DNA from: Ga0077536 sp035325705
GTDB taxonomy: Bacteria; Pseudomonadota; Gammaproteobacteria; Ga0077536
Length of the DNA stretch: 64,000 nucleotides
NCBI GenBank assembly: GCA_035325705.1
Contig: DAOKZI010000018.1
Span: 1-64,000, forward strand
Direction of reading: 5' to 3'
Positions 40,824-49,810 of the stretch are shown here, one piece after another. The notes under the pieces were generated by a model, which made no database searches, was not told where the DNA came from, and saw nothing but the letters and a program-made list of their open reading frames with translations. Both the position numbers and the translations under genes were made by a program. The stretch's first letter is position 1. Each line of letters begins with the position of its first letter.

Positions 40824-40858
40824 AAAAAAAACGCCGCGTGCGGGACGACACGCGGCGT
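40824..40858 (-). terminator. Rho-independent terminator
   Basis: On the minus strand, an inverted repeat ACGCCGCGTG/CACGCGGCGT with an 8-base loop (40831-40858) is followed by a run of seven or eight T (40824-40831). It ends the transcript of the 43-residue gene just upstream. Confidence 0.85.
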
Positions 40859-40987
40859 GGTCAAAGCGCATGACGGGATGCGGGGAGGTGATGGCACCCG
40901 CGTCACGCAGGGGAGAGAGTCACTCCGACCGCCGCTGCGCTCCGCGCGACGGCGGTCGATCTGCCGTGTTCGGCGTCTGCCGCGGCT

Positions 40988-41119
40988 TCAGGGCCAGACC
41001 GGCATCTGCAGCCGGCTGGCCAGCACGGCCGCGAGCAGCAGCAGCACGGCGAAGCCGGCGAGCCCCGCGAGGGCGGCGGCCAGGGTTTCGTTCTGGAACA
41101 TCTGCGAGCGGATTTTCAT
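40988..41119 (-). CDS. 43-residue single-span membrane protein
   Basis: A second tiny gene: MKIRSQMFQNETLAAALAGL (start), then one helix of about 22 residues (AGFAVLLLLAAVLA) and a short SRLQMPVWP end. AAAGGAAG lies 8 bases before the ATG, and a strong terminator follows. It comes after the hybrid kinase gene on the same strand, with 94 bases between and a fair promoter-like pair (TTGCCG, 17 bases, TACACG). Function unknown. Confidence 0.65.
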   Translation of the reverse strand: MKIRSQMFQNETLAAALAGLAGFAVLLLLAAVLASRLQMPVWP

Positions 41120-41213
41120 GGCGGCTTCCTTTCGAGCTGGTCGTGGACTGCGACCTTGGAAGCAAGCCTAGCGCCCGCGTGTATCTGGAATATTGCGGCG
41201 CGGCAAGAAATTG

Positions 41214-43328
41214 TTATCCGCTTGTAACCGGCGCCTCGCGCGGCGCCAGCAAGCTGCCGAGGACGCGGCGGAAGTTGCGCTTGTCCAAGGGTTTTTTGAC
41301 CAGGGCCGCAATGCCGGCCTGGCGCACCGCCTCCTCATTCAGCGCGTCGCTGTAGCCGGTGTAGAGCACGATGGGAAAGTCTTCGCGCCGGGCGCGGAGG
41401 CGGCGCGCGAGCTCGAGGCCCGTGATGCCGGGCATGGTCTGATCGAGGACGGCCAGTTGCCACGCGCCGGGGTTCAGCGCGAAGGCCGCGGCCGCCGCGT
41501 GCCCGTCGGCATAGGCGCTGACCTGCAGGCCCCAGCGCTCGAGCAGATCGCGCATGTACTGCGCGACGTCCGCATCGTCGTCGACCAGCAGGACGTGGCC
41601 GGCGAGCGAGGGCTCGGCGGCGAGCGCGCCGCCGCGCGACTTCTCCGCCGGCGCCTCGGGCTCGGCCTGCTCGAGCGGCAGCAGCACGCGGATCGTCGTC
41701 CCGGTGCCGGACGCGGTGCTCACCGTCAGATGCCCGCCGTAGTCGTGGACGATGCCGTGGACGATCGCGAGCCCCATGCCCGTGCCCTTGCCGATCTCCT
41801 TCGTCGAATAGAAGGGCTCGAACATCCGGCGCTGCACCTCGGGCGTGATGCCGGGGCCGTCGTCGCTGATCGAGAGCGCGACGAAACGACCGTCGATCGC
41901 GTGCTTGCACGACGCGCAGCAGAAACACTCGCTGTACTCGCGCTGCGAGAGCTCGATGCGCAGATGACCGCTGCCGTCCATCGCGTCGCGCGCATTGATG
42001 CAGAGGTTCATCAGGATCTGTTCGAAGTGGATCGGATCGATCGTCGTCGGCGGCAGCTCGGCGGGCAGCGCCGACTCGACGACGATGGAAGAGGGCAGCA
42101 TCGACTCGAGCAGCGACAGCGTGTTGCGCGTGATGGCCGCGAGATCGACCGTGCGCGGACTGCCGCGCTTGCCGCGCGAGAAGGTCAGCATCTGCTGCAC
42201 GAGCTCGCGCGCGCGCGCGCCGGCGTTGCCGGCCCGCTCGAGATAGCGATGGAGCTTCTCGTCGCCGAGCTCCTCGGCGCGCTCCTCCGCCATGTCGACG
42301 TAACCGAGCAGCCCGGTCAGGATGTTGTTGAAGTCGTGCGCGATGCCGCCGGTCAACTGGCCGATCACCTCCATGCGCTGCGCCTGGCGCAGGCGATCCT
42401 CGAGCACGCCGCGCTGCTCGTCCGCGCGCTTGCGCTCGGTGATGTCGCGCACGATCTCGAGGAAGTGCGTCGCGCCGCGGAACTGCACCACGGTCGCGCG
42501 GAACTCGCAGTGCAGCGGCGTGCCGTCCTTGCGCGTGGTCTCCACTTCGCTGCAGGCCGTGCCGTGCGCGAAGACGTCGCGGTAGAACTGGTCGAAGAGC
42601 TCGCCGCCGTTCGTCAGATCCTGCAGGCGGCGGCCGATCATCTCCTCGCGCGCGTAACCGCTCATCTTCTCCAGCGCGGGATTGACGTCGACGATCTCGC
42701 CGTTCAGCGTCAACATCAGGATGCCGTCGAGCGCGGATTTGAACACCGCGCCGTAGAGCTCCTCGCTCGCCTTCAGCGCTTCCTCGATGCGCGCGCGCTC
42801 GATCTCGACCACGACGCGATCCGAGAACAGCCGCAACATCGCTTCCACGCGTTCGCGCGGCGGCAGCGGGCCGTGCGTCATGATCGCGATCAGCCCCAGG
42901 GATTCGCCGCTGGCGTTCGTCAGCGGGAAACCCGCGTAGCCGTCGATGGCGAACTGCTTGAGGCCCGGGTGCGAGAAGCGCCGGCTGACGCCGCTGCCGA
43001 AATAGCAGAACTGCTTGCCGAGCACCTGCGAGCAGGGCGTGCCGCCGAGCTCGTAGTCGAAATCGCGCAGCCAGCGCCCGTCGAGCAGCAGCGAACGCAC
43101 GTGGACCCCGTCGCCGCGCGCGCCGCGCTGGTGCACGCCGATCAGCGCGCCGTCGGCCTCGAGGAGCTCGCACAGGCTTTGCGTCAGATCCTCGAACACC
43201 GTCTCGCGCCGCGCGCTCGACAGCGCGATCGCGGCCTTGAGATAAAGGGCTTCGGCGCCGCGCGCATCGTCGCGGCCCATGAGGTTCGCGATCAGCGCGG
43301 TCGCCTTGGTGACCATCGGCGTTGGCAT
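41214..43328 (-). CDS. Hybrid sensor histidine kinase (GAF-PAS-HisKA-HATPase-REC)
   Basis: A 704-residue soluble kinase. Domains: GAF-like (about 35-190), PAS with PAC (about 195-330), HisKA/HATPase (about 345-560; IAHDFNNILTGLLGY, NLCINARDAM, DDGPGI, GTGMGLAIV) and a C-terminal receiver (about 580-700; HVLLVDDDADV, LDQTMPG). Near residue 467 in the ATPase domain is a cysteine cluster CFCCASC, probably a metal or redox site. TTG 43394 and ATG 43316 are alternative starts; 43328 (MPTPMVTK) seems best. The phospho-relay partner is probably the regulator gene 127 bases upstream. Confidence 0.85.
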   Translation of the reverse strand: MPTPMVTKATALIANLMGRDDARGAEALYLKAAIALSSARRETVFEDLTQSLCELLEADGALIGVHQRGARGDGVHVRSLLLDGRWLRDFDYELGGTPCSQVLGKQFCYFGSGVSRRFSHPGLKQFAIDGYAGFPLTNASGESLGLIAIMTHGPLPPRERVEAMLRLFSDRVVVEIERARIEEALKASEELYGAVFKSALDGILMLTLNGEIVDVNPALEKMSGYAREEMIGRRLQDLTNGGELFDQFYRDVFAHGTACSEVETTRKDGTPLHCEFRATVVQFRGATHFLEIVRDITERKRADEQRGVLEDRLRQAQRMEVIGQLTGGIAHDFNNILTGLLGYVDMAEERAEELGDEKLHRYLERAGNAGARARELVQQMLTFSRGKRGSPRTVDLAAITRNTLSLLESMLPSSIVVESALPAELPPTTIDPIHFEQILMNLCINARDAMDGSGHLRIELSQREYSECFCCASCKHAIDGRFVALSISDDGPGITPEVQRRMFEPFYSTKEIGKGTGMGLAIVHGIVHDYGGHLTVSTASGTGTTIRVLLPLEQAEPEAPAEKSRGGALAAEPSLAGHVLLVDDDADVAQYMRDLLERWGLQVSAYADGHAAAAAFALNPGAWQLAVLDQTMPGITGLELARRLRARREDFPIVLYTGYSDALNEEAVRQAGIAALVKKPLDKRNFRRVLGSLLAPREAPVTSG

Positions 43329-43455
43329 CGGCAGGCTCGGTGTTCCCTCGGTGTGGCGCGGCGGGGCGCTACTGCCCCGTGTCGATTCTAGCAAGGGCGT
43401 GCCGGCGCCGCGGGCGGCGACAACAAAACGGCAACAAACGCGGCCCGGCGGCGGC

Positions 43456-44202
43456 TCAGCCGCGCGGCGGCACGAACATATAGCCCACGCCGCGCATCGT
43501 CTTGATCGAGACCGGGTTGTCGGGATCGGCCTCGATTTTCTTGCGCAGCCTGGCGATGCGGATGTCGATGCTGCGATCGAAGGGATCCCAGTCGCGGTTG
43601 CGCGTCAGCGTCATCAACTGATCGCGCGACAGCGGCCGGTTTGGGCGCTCGGCGAAGATGCGCAGCAGATCGAATTCGGCGCCGGTGATCGGGATCTCGC
43701 GCCCTTCGCGATCGAAGAGCTGGTGGCTGTCGAGATCGAGCAAGGCCGCGCCGAAAGGCACGCGCCGGCTGCCCGGCGGCGGCGCCACGGCCGCCGGCGG
43801 CGCGGAGGGATCGCGCTGGTAGCGGCGCAGGACGCTCTTCAGGCGCGCCCGCAGCTCGCGCAGATCGAAGGGCTTGCCGACGTAGTCGTCGGCGCCGACC
43901 TCGAGGCCGACGATGCGATCGATCGTCTCGCCGGCGCCCGATACCATCAGGATGCCGATGTCGTACTGCTCGCGGATGAAGCGCGCGAGACTCAGTCCGT
44001 CCTCGCCCGGCAGCCCGACGTCGAGAATCACGACGTGCGGCGCGCGCTCCTCGAGAATGCGCCGCGCCTCGGGCCCGTTCTCGGCGTGCAGCACCTGATA
44101 ACCGTTGTCGGCGAGATAGTCGCCGAGCATTTCGCGCACGCTCGGGTCATCGTCGACGACGAGCACGGTGACGGCGGGCGCAGGCGTGGCACTGCTGTTC
44201 AT
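43456..44202 (-). CDS. OmpR-family response regulator
   Basis: A 248-residue regulator: receiver with acidic cluster (VLVVDDDPSV), phosphorylated Asp61 (ILDVGLPGEDG), KPFDLRELRARL, an Ala/Pro linker, and a winged-helix domain (ITGAEFDLLRIFAERPNRPL, DRSIDIRIARLRKKIE, IKTMRGVGYMF). Pattern is close to OmpR/TorR/ArcA-type regulators. It lies upstream of the hybrid kinase on the same strand. In such pairs the kinase receiver often serves as a relay or brake. Confidence 0.9.
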   Translation of the reverse strand: MNSSATPAPAVTVLVVDDDPSVREMLGDYLADNGYQVLHAENGPEARRILEERAPHVVILDVGLPGEDGLSLARFIREQYDIGILMVSGAGETIDRIVGLEVGADDYVGKPFDLRELRARLKSVLRRYQRDPSAPPAAVAPPPGSRRVPFGAALLDLDSHQLFDREGREIPITGAEFDLLRIFAERPNRPLSRDQLMTLTRNRDWDPFDRSIDIRIARLRKKIEADPDNPVSIKTMRGVGYMFVPPRG

Positions 44203-44519
44203 CGTCGGGATTCTTCTGTCGGGCGGCGGGATTGCGCCCGCCATTGCGCCATTCCCGACGCCCGGAATCAAGCGGCGCGCGCCGCCGCGCTCAGCGCAGG
44301 ATGTCGACGGCGAGCCTGCAGCAGCGGGCTCGGTGCAGGCAAGCCGCGGCGCGAATTGCGGGGGCCGGATGCGCGTGTTAAATAACCGCTCCATGCATCG
44401 CTACGAGGCGCCGCATGAGAGGACGGCGGGCGCGGATCCCGGGTTACGAAATGTCCGGGCATGGCGACAAGGCGCCGAATTACGGGACTGCATGTGGCGC
44501 GTGAAGGAGGGATGAGTTG
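44203..44519. other. Intergenic region, divergent promoters
   Basis: About 317 bases between divergent genes. Around 44413-44445, GCATGAGAGGACGGCGGGCG then CGGATCCCGGGTTACG matches parts of the 63.5 kb repeat array. A GGAGG precedes the LLM start. No gene is seen. Confidence 0.6.
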
Positions 44520-45578
44520 ATGGAATTCGGAGTGGCTTTCACCTCGCGCATCGGCGACTGGGATCTCGTCGCCCTCGCCGAGCGCCTCGGCTTCGACCAG
44601 GCCTGGTTCTTCGACTCGCAGATGATCTATTCGGACGTCTACGCGACGATGGCCGTCGCTGCGCGCGAGACGCGCCGCATCCGCCTCGCCACCGGCGTCG
44701 CCGTGCCGAGCACGCGCATGGCGCCGACGATCGCGCATTCGATCGCGACCGTCGCGCAGCTCGCGCCCGGCCGCGTCGAGCTCGGCGTCGGCAACGGCAA
44801 CACCGCGCGGCTGACGATGGGGCTGAAGCCCGTGCCGCTGCCGCGGATGAAGCGGGACATCCGCCTGATCCGCACGCTGCTGTCCGGCGCGGCGGGCGTG
44901 CACGAATGCGAGGGTGAAGCGCATCTCGTGCAGCTACTGCATCGGCATCACGGCTTCATCAATCTCGATCATCCGATCCCGATCACGCTGTCGGCTTTCG
45001 GCCCGCAGACGCTGGAGTACTGCGGCGCGGAGTGCGATGCGCATCTCACCTGGAATGCGTCGCCGGCGATGCTGCACGCCGCGCGCGAGGCGATCGCGGC
45101 GGGTGCACAGCGCGCCGGTCGGGATCCGGCGTCGATTCCTTCGAAGGCGATCTATCCGCTTGCGGTGCTGCGCCCGGGCGAGCGCGCGGGCAGCGCGCGC
45201 GTGCTGCGCAGCCTGGGCCCCTTCGTCACCAATCTCCTGCACGTGATGTGCGAATGGGACGAAAAGCTGCTGCCCTCGGACAGCTCGATCGCGGGCGTCG
45301 TCGAACGCTACCGGCAGTACGTGGAAGGCCTGCCGGCCGCGCGACGCCATCTCATCCTGCACGAAGGCCATCTGGTCTACACGCGCGAGGACGAACGCGA
45401 CTTCGTCACGCGCGAGGTCGCGGAAGTCGCGGCGATGATCGGCGATCCCGACGAGGTGATCGCGCGCATCAAGACGCTGGAAGCGGCCGGCCTCACGCAC
45501 TTCGCCTTCCAGGTCACCGACCAGCCGATCGACCAGATGCGCTATTTCGCCGACGCGGTGATGCGGCGCTATGCCTGA
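44520..45578 (+). CDS. LLM class flavin-dependent oxidoreductase
   Basis: A 352-residue luciferase-like TIM-barrel protein. Landmarks: RLGFDQAWFFDSQ, IRLATGVAVPSTRMAPTIAH, GRVELGVGNGN, and the HFAFQV strand near the end. This resembles the methylene-H4MPT-reductase-like/5,10-type branch of LLM proteins more than the 5.4 kb protein does. GGAGG lies 9 bases before the ATG. Flavin (FMN or F420) use and substrate are unknown. It is followed by a repeat island. Confidence 0.85.
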   Translation: MEFGVAFTSRIGDWDLVALAERLGFDQAWFFDSQMIYSDVYATMAVAARETRRIRLATGVAVPSTRMAPTIAHSIATVAQLAPGRVELGVGNGNTARLTMGLKPVPLPRMKRDIRLIRTLLSGAAGVHECEGEAHLVQLLHRHHGFINLDHPIPITLSAFGPQTLEYCGAECDAHLTWNASPAMLHAAREAIAAGAQRAGRDPASIPSKAIYPLAVLRPGERAGSARVLRSLGPFVTNLLHVMCEWDEKLLPSDSSIAGVVERYRQYVEGLPAARRHLILHEGHLVYTREDERDFVTREVAEVAAMIGDPDEVIARIKTLEAAGLTHFAFQVTDQPIDQMRYFADAVMRRYA

Positions 45579-45630
45579 GCGAGGCGGTGTGCTCGCAGCC
45601 CGGCGCTGGGGGTTAGCCGGTGCGCCGATG

Positions 45631-45751
45631 AATCTGGCCACGGAGGGCACGGAGAAAGAATGGAATTGATGGCGAGCGTTCATGGCGCTGGCGCCAATGG
45701 TCGCGCCGGGTGACGGGCGCAGAGTTTGTCCATCGTATTTCTCCGTGGCCG
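45631..45751. repeat. Family C element, diverged
   Basis: Left arm AATCTGGCCACGGAGGGCAC then GGAGAAAGAATGGAATTGAT; right arm ATTTCTCCGTGGCC. The inner CAATCAATC block is replaced, so the palindrome is partial. Confidence 0.75.
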
Positions 45752-45767
45752 GTTCGCAGCGCGCTCT

Positions 45768-45890
45768 CGTAGCCCGGAAGAAGCGCAACGGAATCCGGGG
45801 CCGGCCTGTCGGCTGTCGCCCACGTTCGGCAATCTATCGCCACGCCTCCCGGATTCCGCGCCGCTGCGCGGCGCTGCTTCCGGGCTACGA
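45768..45890. repeat. Family A element, GAAGAAGCGCAACG subtype
   Basis: Arms CGTAGCCCGGAAGAAGCGCA and TGCGCGGCGCTGCTTCCGGG, about 45 bases of centre. Confidence 0.8.
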
Positions 45891-45976
45891 AGATCCAAGC
45901 GACGGCCTTTCCGCGGCTGGATTCATGCTCCGCGGCGGCAGCGCTTCGGGCTAGACTGAGACTTTGCTCGCCATCC

Positions 45977-46552
45977 ATGCCCATGAACGCTCCCAGCCAT
46001 ACGCCCGCGGTCGAGTCGAGCGCGGGCGCCTTCATCGCCGGCCTGCTGGGCCGGCTGCCTGCCTGCGCGCTGCGGCCGAACGAAGTCGTGCCGATTCCCG
46101 CCGCGGCCCTGCCGCCGCGCGCCGCGAGCTTGCTCGCCCACGATCGCCACATGACGGCGGAGCTCGAAGCGCACTTTGCCGCAGGGGTCGCGGTGCACGT
46201 GCTCGATCGCGTGCACGCGGGAGAACGCTACGCGCGCGAAATCCTGCTCAGCGTGCCGGGCGGCCGCGTCGTCCAGTATGCGGTGGTCGACGTCGCGCTC
46301 GGCCAGTGTCCGCCGGCGCTGCGCGAGGACATCGTCGCCGAGCGCGTGCCCTTGGGCCGCGCGCTGCTGGCCAGCGCCGAAGACTGGGACGTCGAGGCCG
46401 CGGGCTTCGTGCGCGTCGGGGTGCCGCCGGCGCTCGCGGCGCGTTTCGGCTGCGCGGTGCAAGCGGCCGGATACGGTCGACTCCTGCGCATCCGGCACGG
46501 CGCGCAGAAGCTGGTGGAAGGTCTCGAGCTGCTGACGCCGGCGCTGGCGTGA
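45977..46552 (+). CDS. Chorismate-lyase/UTRA-like fold protein (hypothetical)
   Basis: A 191-residue soluble protein. The sequence pattern (RAASLLAHDRHMTAELEAHF, RYAREILLSVPGGRVVQYAV, and EDIVAERVPLGRALL) resembles the chorismate-lyase/UTRA fold, in which a buried pocket binds small aromatic or sugar ligands. Catalytic residues cannot be assigned. It converges tail-to-tail with an AraC regulator (stop-to-stop overlap of zero bases), so the link may be fortuitous. Ligand unknown. Confidence 0.6.
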   Translation: MPMNAPSHTPAVESSAGAFIAGLLGRLPACALRPNEVVPIPAAALPPRAASLLAHDRHMTAELEAHFAAGVAVHVLDRVHAGERYAREILLSVPGGRVVQYAVVDVALGQCPPALREDIVAERVPLGRALLASAEDWDVEAAGFVRVGVPPALAARFGCAVQAAGYGRLLRIRHGAQKLVEGLELLTPALA

Positions 46553-47476
46553 TCACTGGATGCGCGGCCGCCGCGTCGCCGCCGGGCGGCGCCCCTTGGC
46601 CAGCGCGCGGATGTCGCCGGGGCTCGCGCCCAGCCAGCGCGTGAACGCGCTCGTCATATGCGCTTGCGTCGCGTAGCCGACCGCATGCGCGATGTCGGCC
46701 AGCGGGCGCTCCTCGCTGCCGATCAGGCGGATCGCCGCGCCGAGCCGCGCCCGCTGGATATAGCGGTAAGGCGACTCGCCGGTCGCGCCGGCAAAAGCGC
46801 GGCAGAAGTGATAGCGGCTGAGACCGAGCTCCGCGGCCAGCGCCGCGGCCGTCAGCCGGCCGTCGAGATGGGCCTCGACGTACTCGACGGCGCGGGCGAG
46901 CTGCCGCGACGACAGCCGCTCGCGATCGAAGGCCGTCGCCGCGCCGCAGGCGACGCCGGCCAGACGCCGCGCGAGCGCGCCGGCGAGGCTCATCGCGTAG
47001 CCGTCCATGCGCTCCGCGGCCGCGTCCGGCGCGCGGGCGAGATCGGCGGCGCAGCGATACAGCGTGTGCACCAGCGCCGGATCGCCGGTGCCGACGCGAC
47101 GATCCAGACTCGAGGCGCGCCGCGCGTGGGGATGCTCGTGGGCGAGCGCCTCGTGGAGGGCGTCGATCGGCAGATAGAATTGCATCCAGCGCGCGCGGCC
47201 GCCGGACTGCCATACGCTTTCGATCGGCGCCGGCTGGATCGCGAGCGTGCCCGCCTGCATCACTTCCGCCGGGCGTCCGTCGCGGCCGAGCCGGCCGAGC
47301 GGGGCACCACCGAGCTGGAACGTGAGGGTGTGGTAGTCGTCGTAGGCGTGGCGCTCGACGTGCAGGACCTGCTCCTCGTAGAGCGCGGCCACCGCACCGG
47401 CCGGCACGCCGAGGCCGGCGACGCGCGAGGCGACGAAGCCGAGCGCGTCGCGCTCGTAGGCGAACTGAGCCGGCAT
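46553..47476 (-). CDS. AraC-family transcriptional regulator
   Basis: A 307-residue AraC regulator: N-terminal cupin-like sensor (about 1-180) and C-terminal two-helix-turn-helix domain (about 205-300; LTAAALAAELGLSRYHFCRA, SEERPLADIAHAVGYATQAH). The start at 47476 (MPAQFAYERDAL) is preferred; a GTG about 72 bases upstream is possible. It is divergent from hyuA (249 bases between starts), which makes it the likely regulator of the hydantoinase-type operon. That region has no obvious repeat operator. Confidence 0.85.
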   Translation of the reverse strand: MPAQFAYERDALGFVASRVAGLGVPAGAVAALYEEQVLHVERHAYDDYHTLTFQLGGAPLGRLGRDGRPAEVMQAGTLAIQPAPIESVWQSGGRARWMQFYLPIDALHEALAHEHPHARRASSLDRRVGTGDPALVHTLYRCAADLARAPDAAAERMDGYAMSLAGALARRLAGVACGAATAFDRERLSSRQLARAVEYVEAHLDGRLTAAALAAELGLSRYHFCRAFAGATGESPYRYIQRARLGAAIRLIGSEERPLADIAHAVGYATQAHMTSAFTRWLGASPGDIRALAKGRRPAATRRPRIQ

Positions 47477-47725
47477 CGCGTCCGCCGGCGGGGCGAGGGG
47501 GAGCGGATTTCCGCGCGCTCGCTCTGCCTTCGCTACGCTGTTCACGTCGTGCCCTGGACCCGCAACAATTTGAAAGACGCGCCCGGGGCGCCTTCGTAAC
47601 ATACCCGGGCACAGCGCCCCTCGCCAGCGACCGCGGCCGGGGCGGCGCGCAGCCGTCGACGCCGGGAAGCCCCGCGGCCGCCCGGACGACGCCCCGATCC
47701 AGCCTTGGCTACAGAGGATTCGACC

Positions 47726-49807
47726 ATGCCCTATCGCATCTCGGTCGACACCGGTGGGACTTTCACCGATGTCGTGGTGACCAGCACGGCCGGCGGCTTC
47801 ACGATCGGCAAGGCCCTGACCGATCGCACGCGCGCCTTCGCGAGCATCGAGGCGGGACTCGCCGTGGCCGCCGAGCAGCTCGACACCTCGGTCAAGGCCC
47901 TGCTCGCCGATACGACGGTGTTCCTCTACGGCACCACGCGCGCGACCAACGGCATCGTCGAGCGCAAGATTGCGCGCACGGCCTTCCTCACCACCGAAGG
48001 CTTCCCCGACATCCTCCTGCTCAAGGAAGGCGGCAAGGCCGAGCCGCACAATCTGCGCATGGAGTATCCGGATCCCTATATCCCGCGGCGCTACACCTTC
48101 GAGGTGTCCGAACGGATCAATGCCGAAGGCGGCGTCGAGAAGGCGCTGGACGAAGCGGCGCTGCGCCGGCTGCTCGGGACCTTCGCGGCGCGCGGCATCG
48201 AGGCCGTGGCGGTGTGTCTGCTGTGGTCGATCGCCAATCCCGCGCACGAGCTGCGCGTGGGGCAGCTCATCGCGGAAGTGCTGCCCGGCGTGCCCTACAC
48301 GCTGTCGCATCAGTTGAACCCGATCCTGCGCGAGTACCGGCGCGCGTCCTCGACGGCGATCGATGCGTCCTTGAAACCGCTGCTGCAGAAGTATCTGTCG
48401 GATCTGGAGTCGGATCTGCGCGCGGCGGGCTATGCGAACGACATCCTCGTCAGCACCTCCTTCGGCGGCGTGATGCACCTCGCCGACGTGGTGAAGCGCC
48501 CGATCTATCTCGTGAAGTCGGGACCGGCGATGGCGCCGATCGCGGGGCTCGCCTATGTGGAAGCCGAGGGGCTGCCGAAGGACGTGATCGTCTGCGACGC
48601 GGGCGGCACGACCTTCGACGTGTCGCTGGTGCGCGAAGGCGCGGTCGAGTTCTCGCGCGACACCTGGCTGGGCCCGCAGTGGACGGGGGACAATCTCGGC
48701 ATGGCCTCGGTCGCGGTGCATTCAATAGGCGCGGGCGGCGGCTCGATCGCATGGGTGGATCCGGGCGGGCTGCTGCGGGTGGGCCCGCAGTCGGCGGGCT
48801 CGGAGCCGGGGCCGGCGTGCTATGGCCGCGGCGGCGAGTGGCCGACGGTGACCGACGCGGCGGTGGTGCTCGGTCACTTCGATCCGGGCCATTTCCTCGG
48901 CGGGCGCATGGTGCTCGACGAGGCGGCGGCGCGGCGCGTGGTCGGCACTATCGCCGAGGCGCTGGGGCAGACGCTGGAGCGCGCGGCATGGGCGATCATC
49001 GCGGTCGCCAACGAGAACATGATCGAGGCGATCAAGGAGCTGACGATCAACGAGGGCATCGATCCGGCCGAGTCGGTGCTGATCGGCGGCGGCGGGGCGG
49101 GCGGGCTCAACATCGTGCCGATCGCGCAGGAGCTGGGGTGCAGGACCGTGCTGGGGCCGCGCACGGCGGGAGCCTTGTCGGCCTCGGGCATGCAGTACTC
49201 CGACATCATCACCGAGGCGGGGGCGAGCAAACTGACGGCGTCCGACGGCTTCGACTACGCGGGCGTGAACGCGGCGCTGGCGAGCATCGACACGCGGCTG
49301 GACGAGTTCGCGACGCGGCTGCGCGAGCGCGGGATCATGGAGATGGAGAAGCGCTACTACGTGGAGGCGCGATATCGCTTCCAGGTATGGGAGCTCGACG
49401 TGGAGGTGCCGGCGAGCCGCTTCGAGAACCCCTCGGACGTGGAGGCCGTGGTGGCCGAGTTCCATCGCGTGCACGAGCGGGTGTTCGCAGTGCACGACTT
49501 GAACAATGCGGTGGAGTTCCTGAACTGGCGCGGCCGGCTGATCGCGCACGTGAAGGCGCCGGCGCTGGAGCCGACGAAGGAAGAGTCCAAGGCGGACGCG
49601 ACGCCGGATCGGGTGCGCAAGGCCTACTTCGGCGATGCCCAGCTCGATACCGCGGTCTATCTGGGCGAGAAGCTGCCGGCGGGCGCCGAGATCGAGGGCC
49701 CGGCGGTGATCGAGGAGGCGACGTCGACCCTGGTGATCTATCCGGGAGCGGTGGCGCGGGTAAGTGCGGGCGGGCGTTACATCGTGACGCCGCCGATGGA
49801 GGCTTGA
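47726..49807 (+). CDS. hyuA: Hydantoinase A/oxoprolinase-type subunit
   Basis: A 693-residue protein of the HyuA/acetone-carboxylase-beta/oxoprolinase-A family: ISVDTGGTFTDVVV (ATP-binding, actin-like fold), TTRATNGIVER, CDAGGTTFDVSLV, GAGGGSIAW, and ESVLIGGGGAGG. These subunits use ATP to phosphorylate cyclic amides or ketones. It pairs with HyuB, whose gene begins 3 bases after the stop. Length fits N-methylhydantoinase and HyuA rather than acetone carboxylase beta. Third-position base choice changes little along the operon. Confidence 0.9.
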   Translation: MPYRISVDTGGTFTDVVVTSTAGGFTIGKALTDRTRAFASIEAGLAVAAEQLDTSVKALLADTTVFLYGTTRATNGIVERKIARTAFLTTEGFPDILLLKEGGKAEPHNLRMEYPDPYIPRRYTFEVSERINAEGGVEKALDEAALRRLLGTFAARGIEAVAVCLLWSIANPAHELRVGQLIAEVLPGVPYTLSHQLNPILREYRRASSTAIDASLKPLLQKYLSDLESDLRAAGYANDILVSTSFGGVMHLADVVKRPIYLVKSGPAMAPIAGLAYVEAEGLPKDVIVCDAGGTTFDVSLVREGAVEFSRDTWLGPQWTGDNLGMASVAVHSIGAGGGSIAWVDPGGLLRVGPQSAGSEPGPACYGRGGEWPTVTDAAVVLGHFDPGHFLGGRMVLDEAAARRVVGTIAEALGQTLERAAWAIIAVANENMIEAIKELTINEGIDPAESVLIGGGGAGGLNIVPIAQELGCRTVLGPRTAGALSASGMQYSDIITEAGASKLTASDGFDYAGVNAALASIDTRLDEFATRLRERGIMEMEKRYYVEARYRFQVWELDVEVPASRFENPSDVEAVVAEFHRVHERVFAVHDLNNAVEFLNWRGRLIAHVKAPALEPTKEESKADATPDRVRKAYFGDAQLDTAVYLGEKLPAGAEIEGPAVIEEATSTLVIYPGAVARVSAGGRYIVTPPMEA

Positions 49808-49810
49808 GCG

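Larger units (their letters stand above)
45579..45976. other. Intergenic repeat island
   Basis: Nearly filled by a diverged family C element (45631-45751) and a family A element (45768-45890). No gene. Confidence 0.75.
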
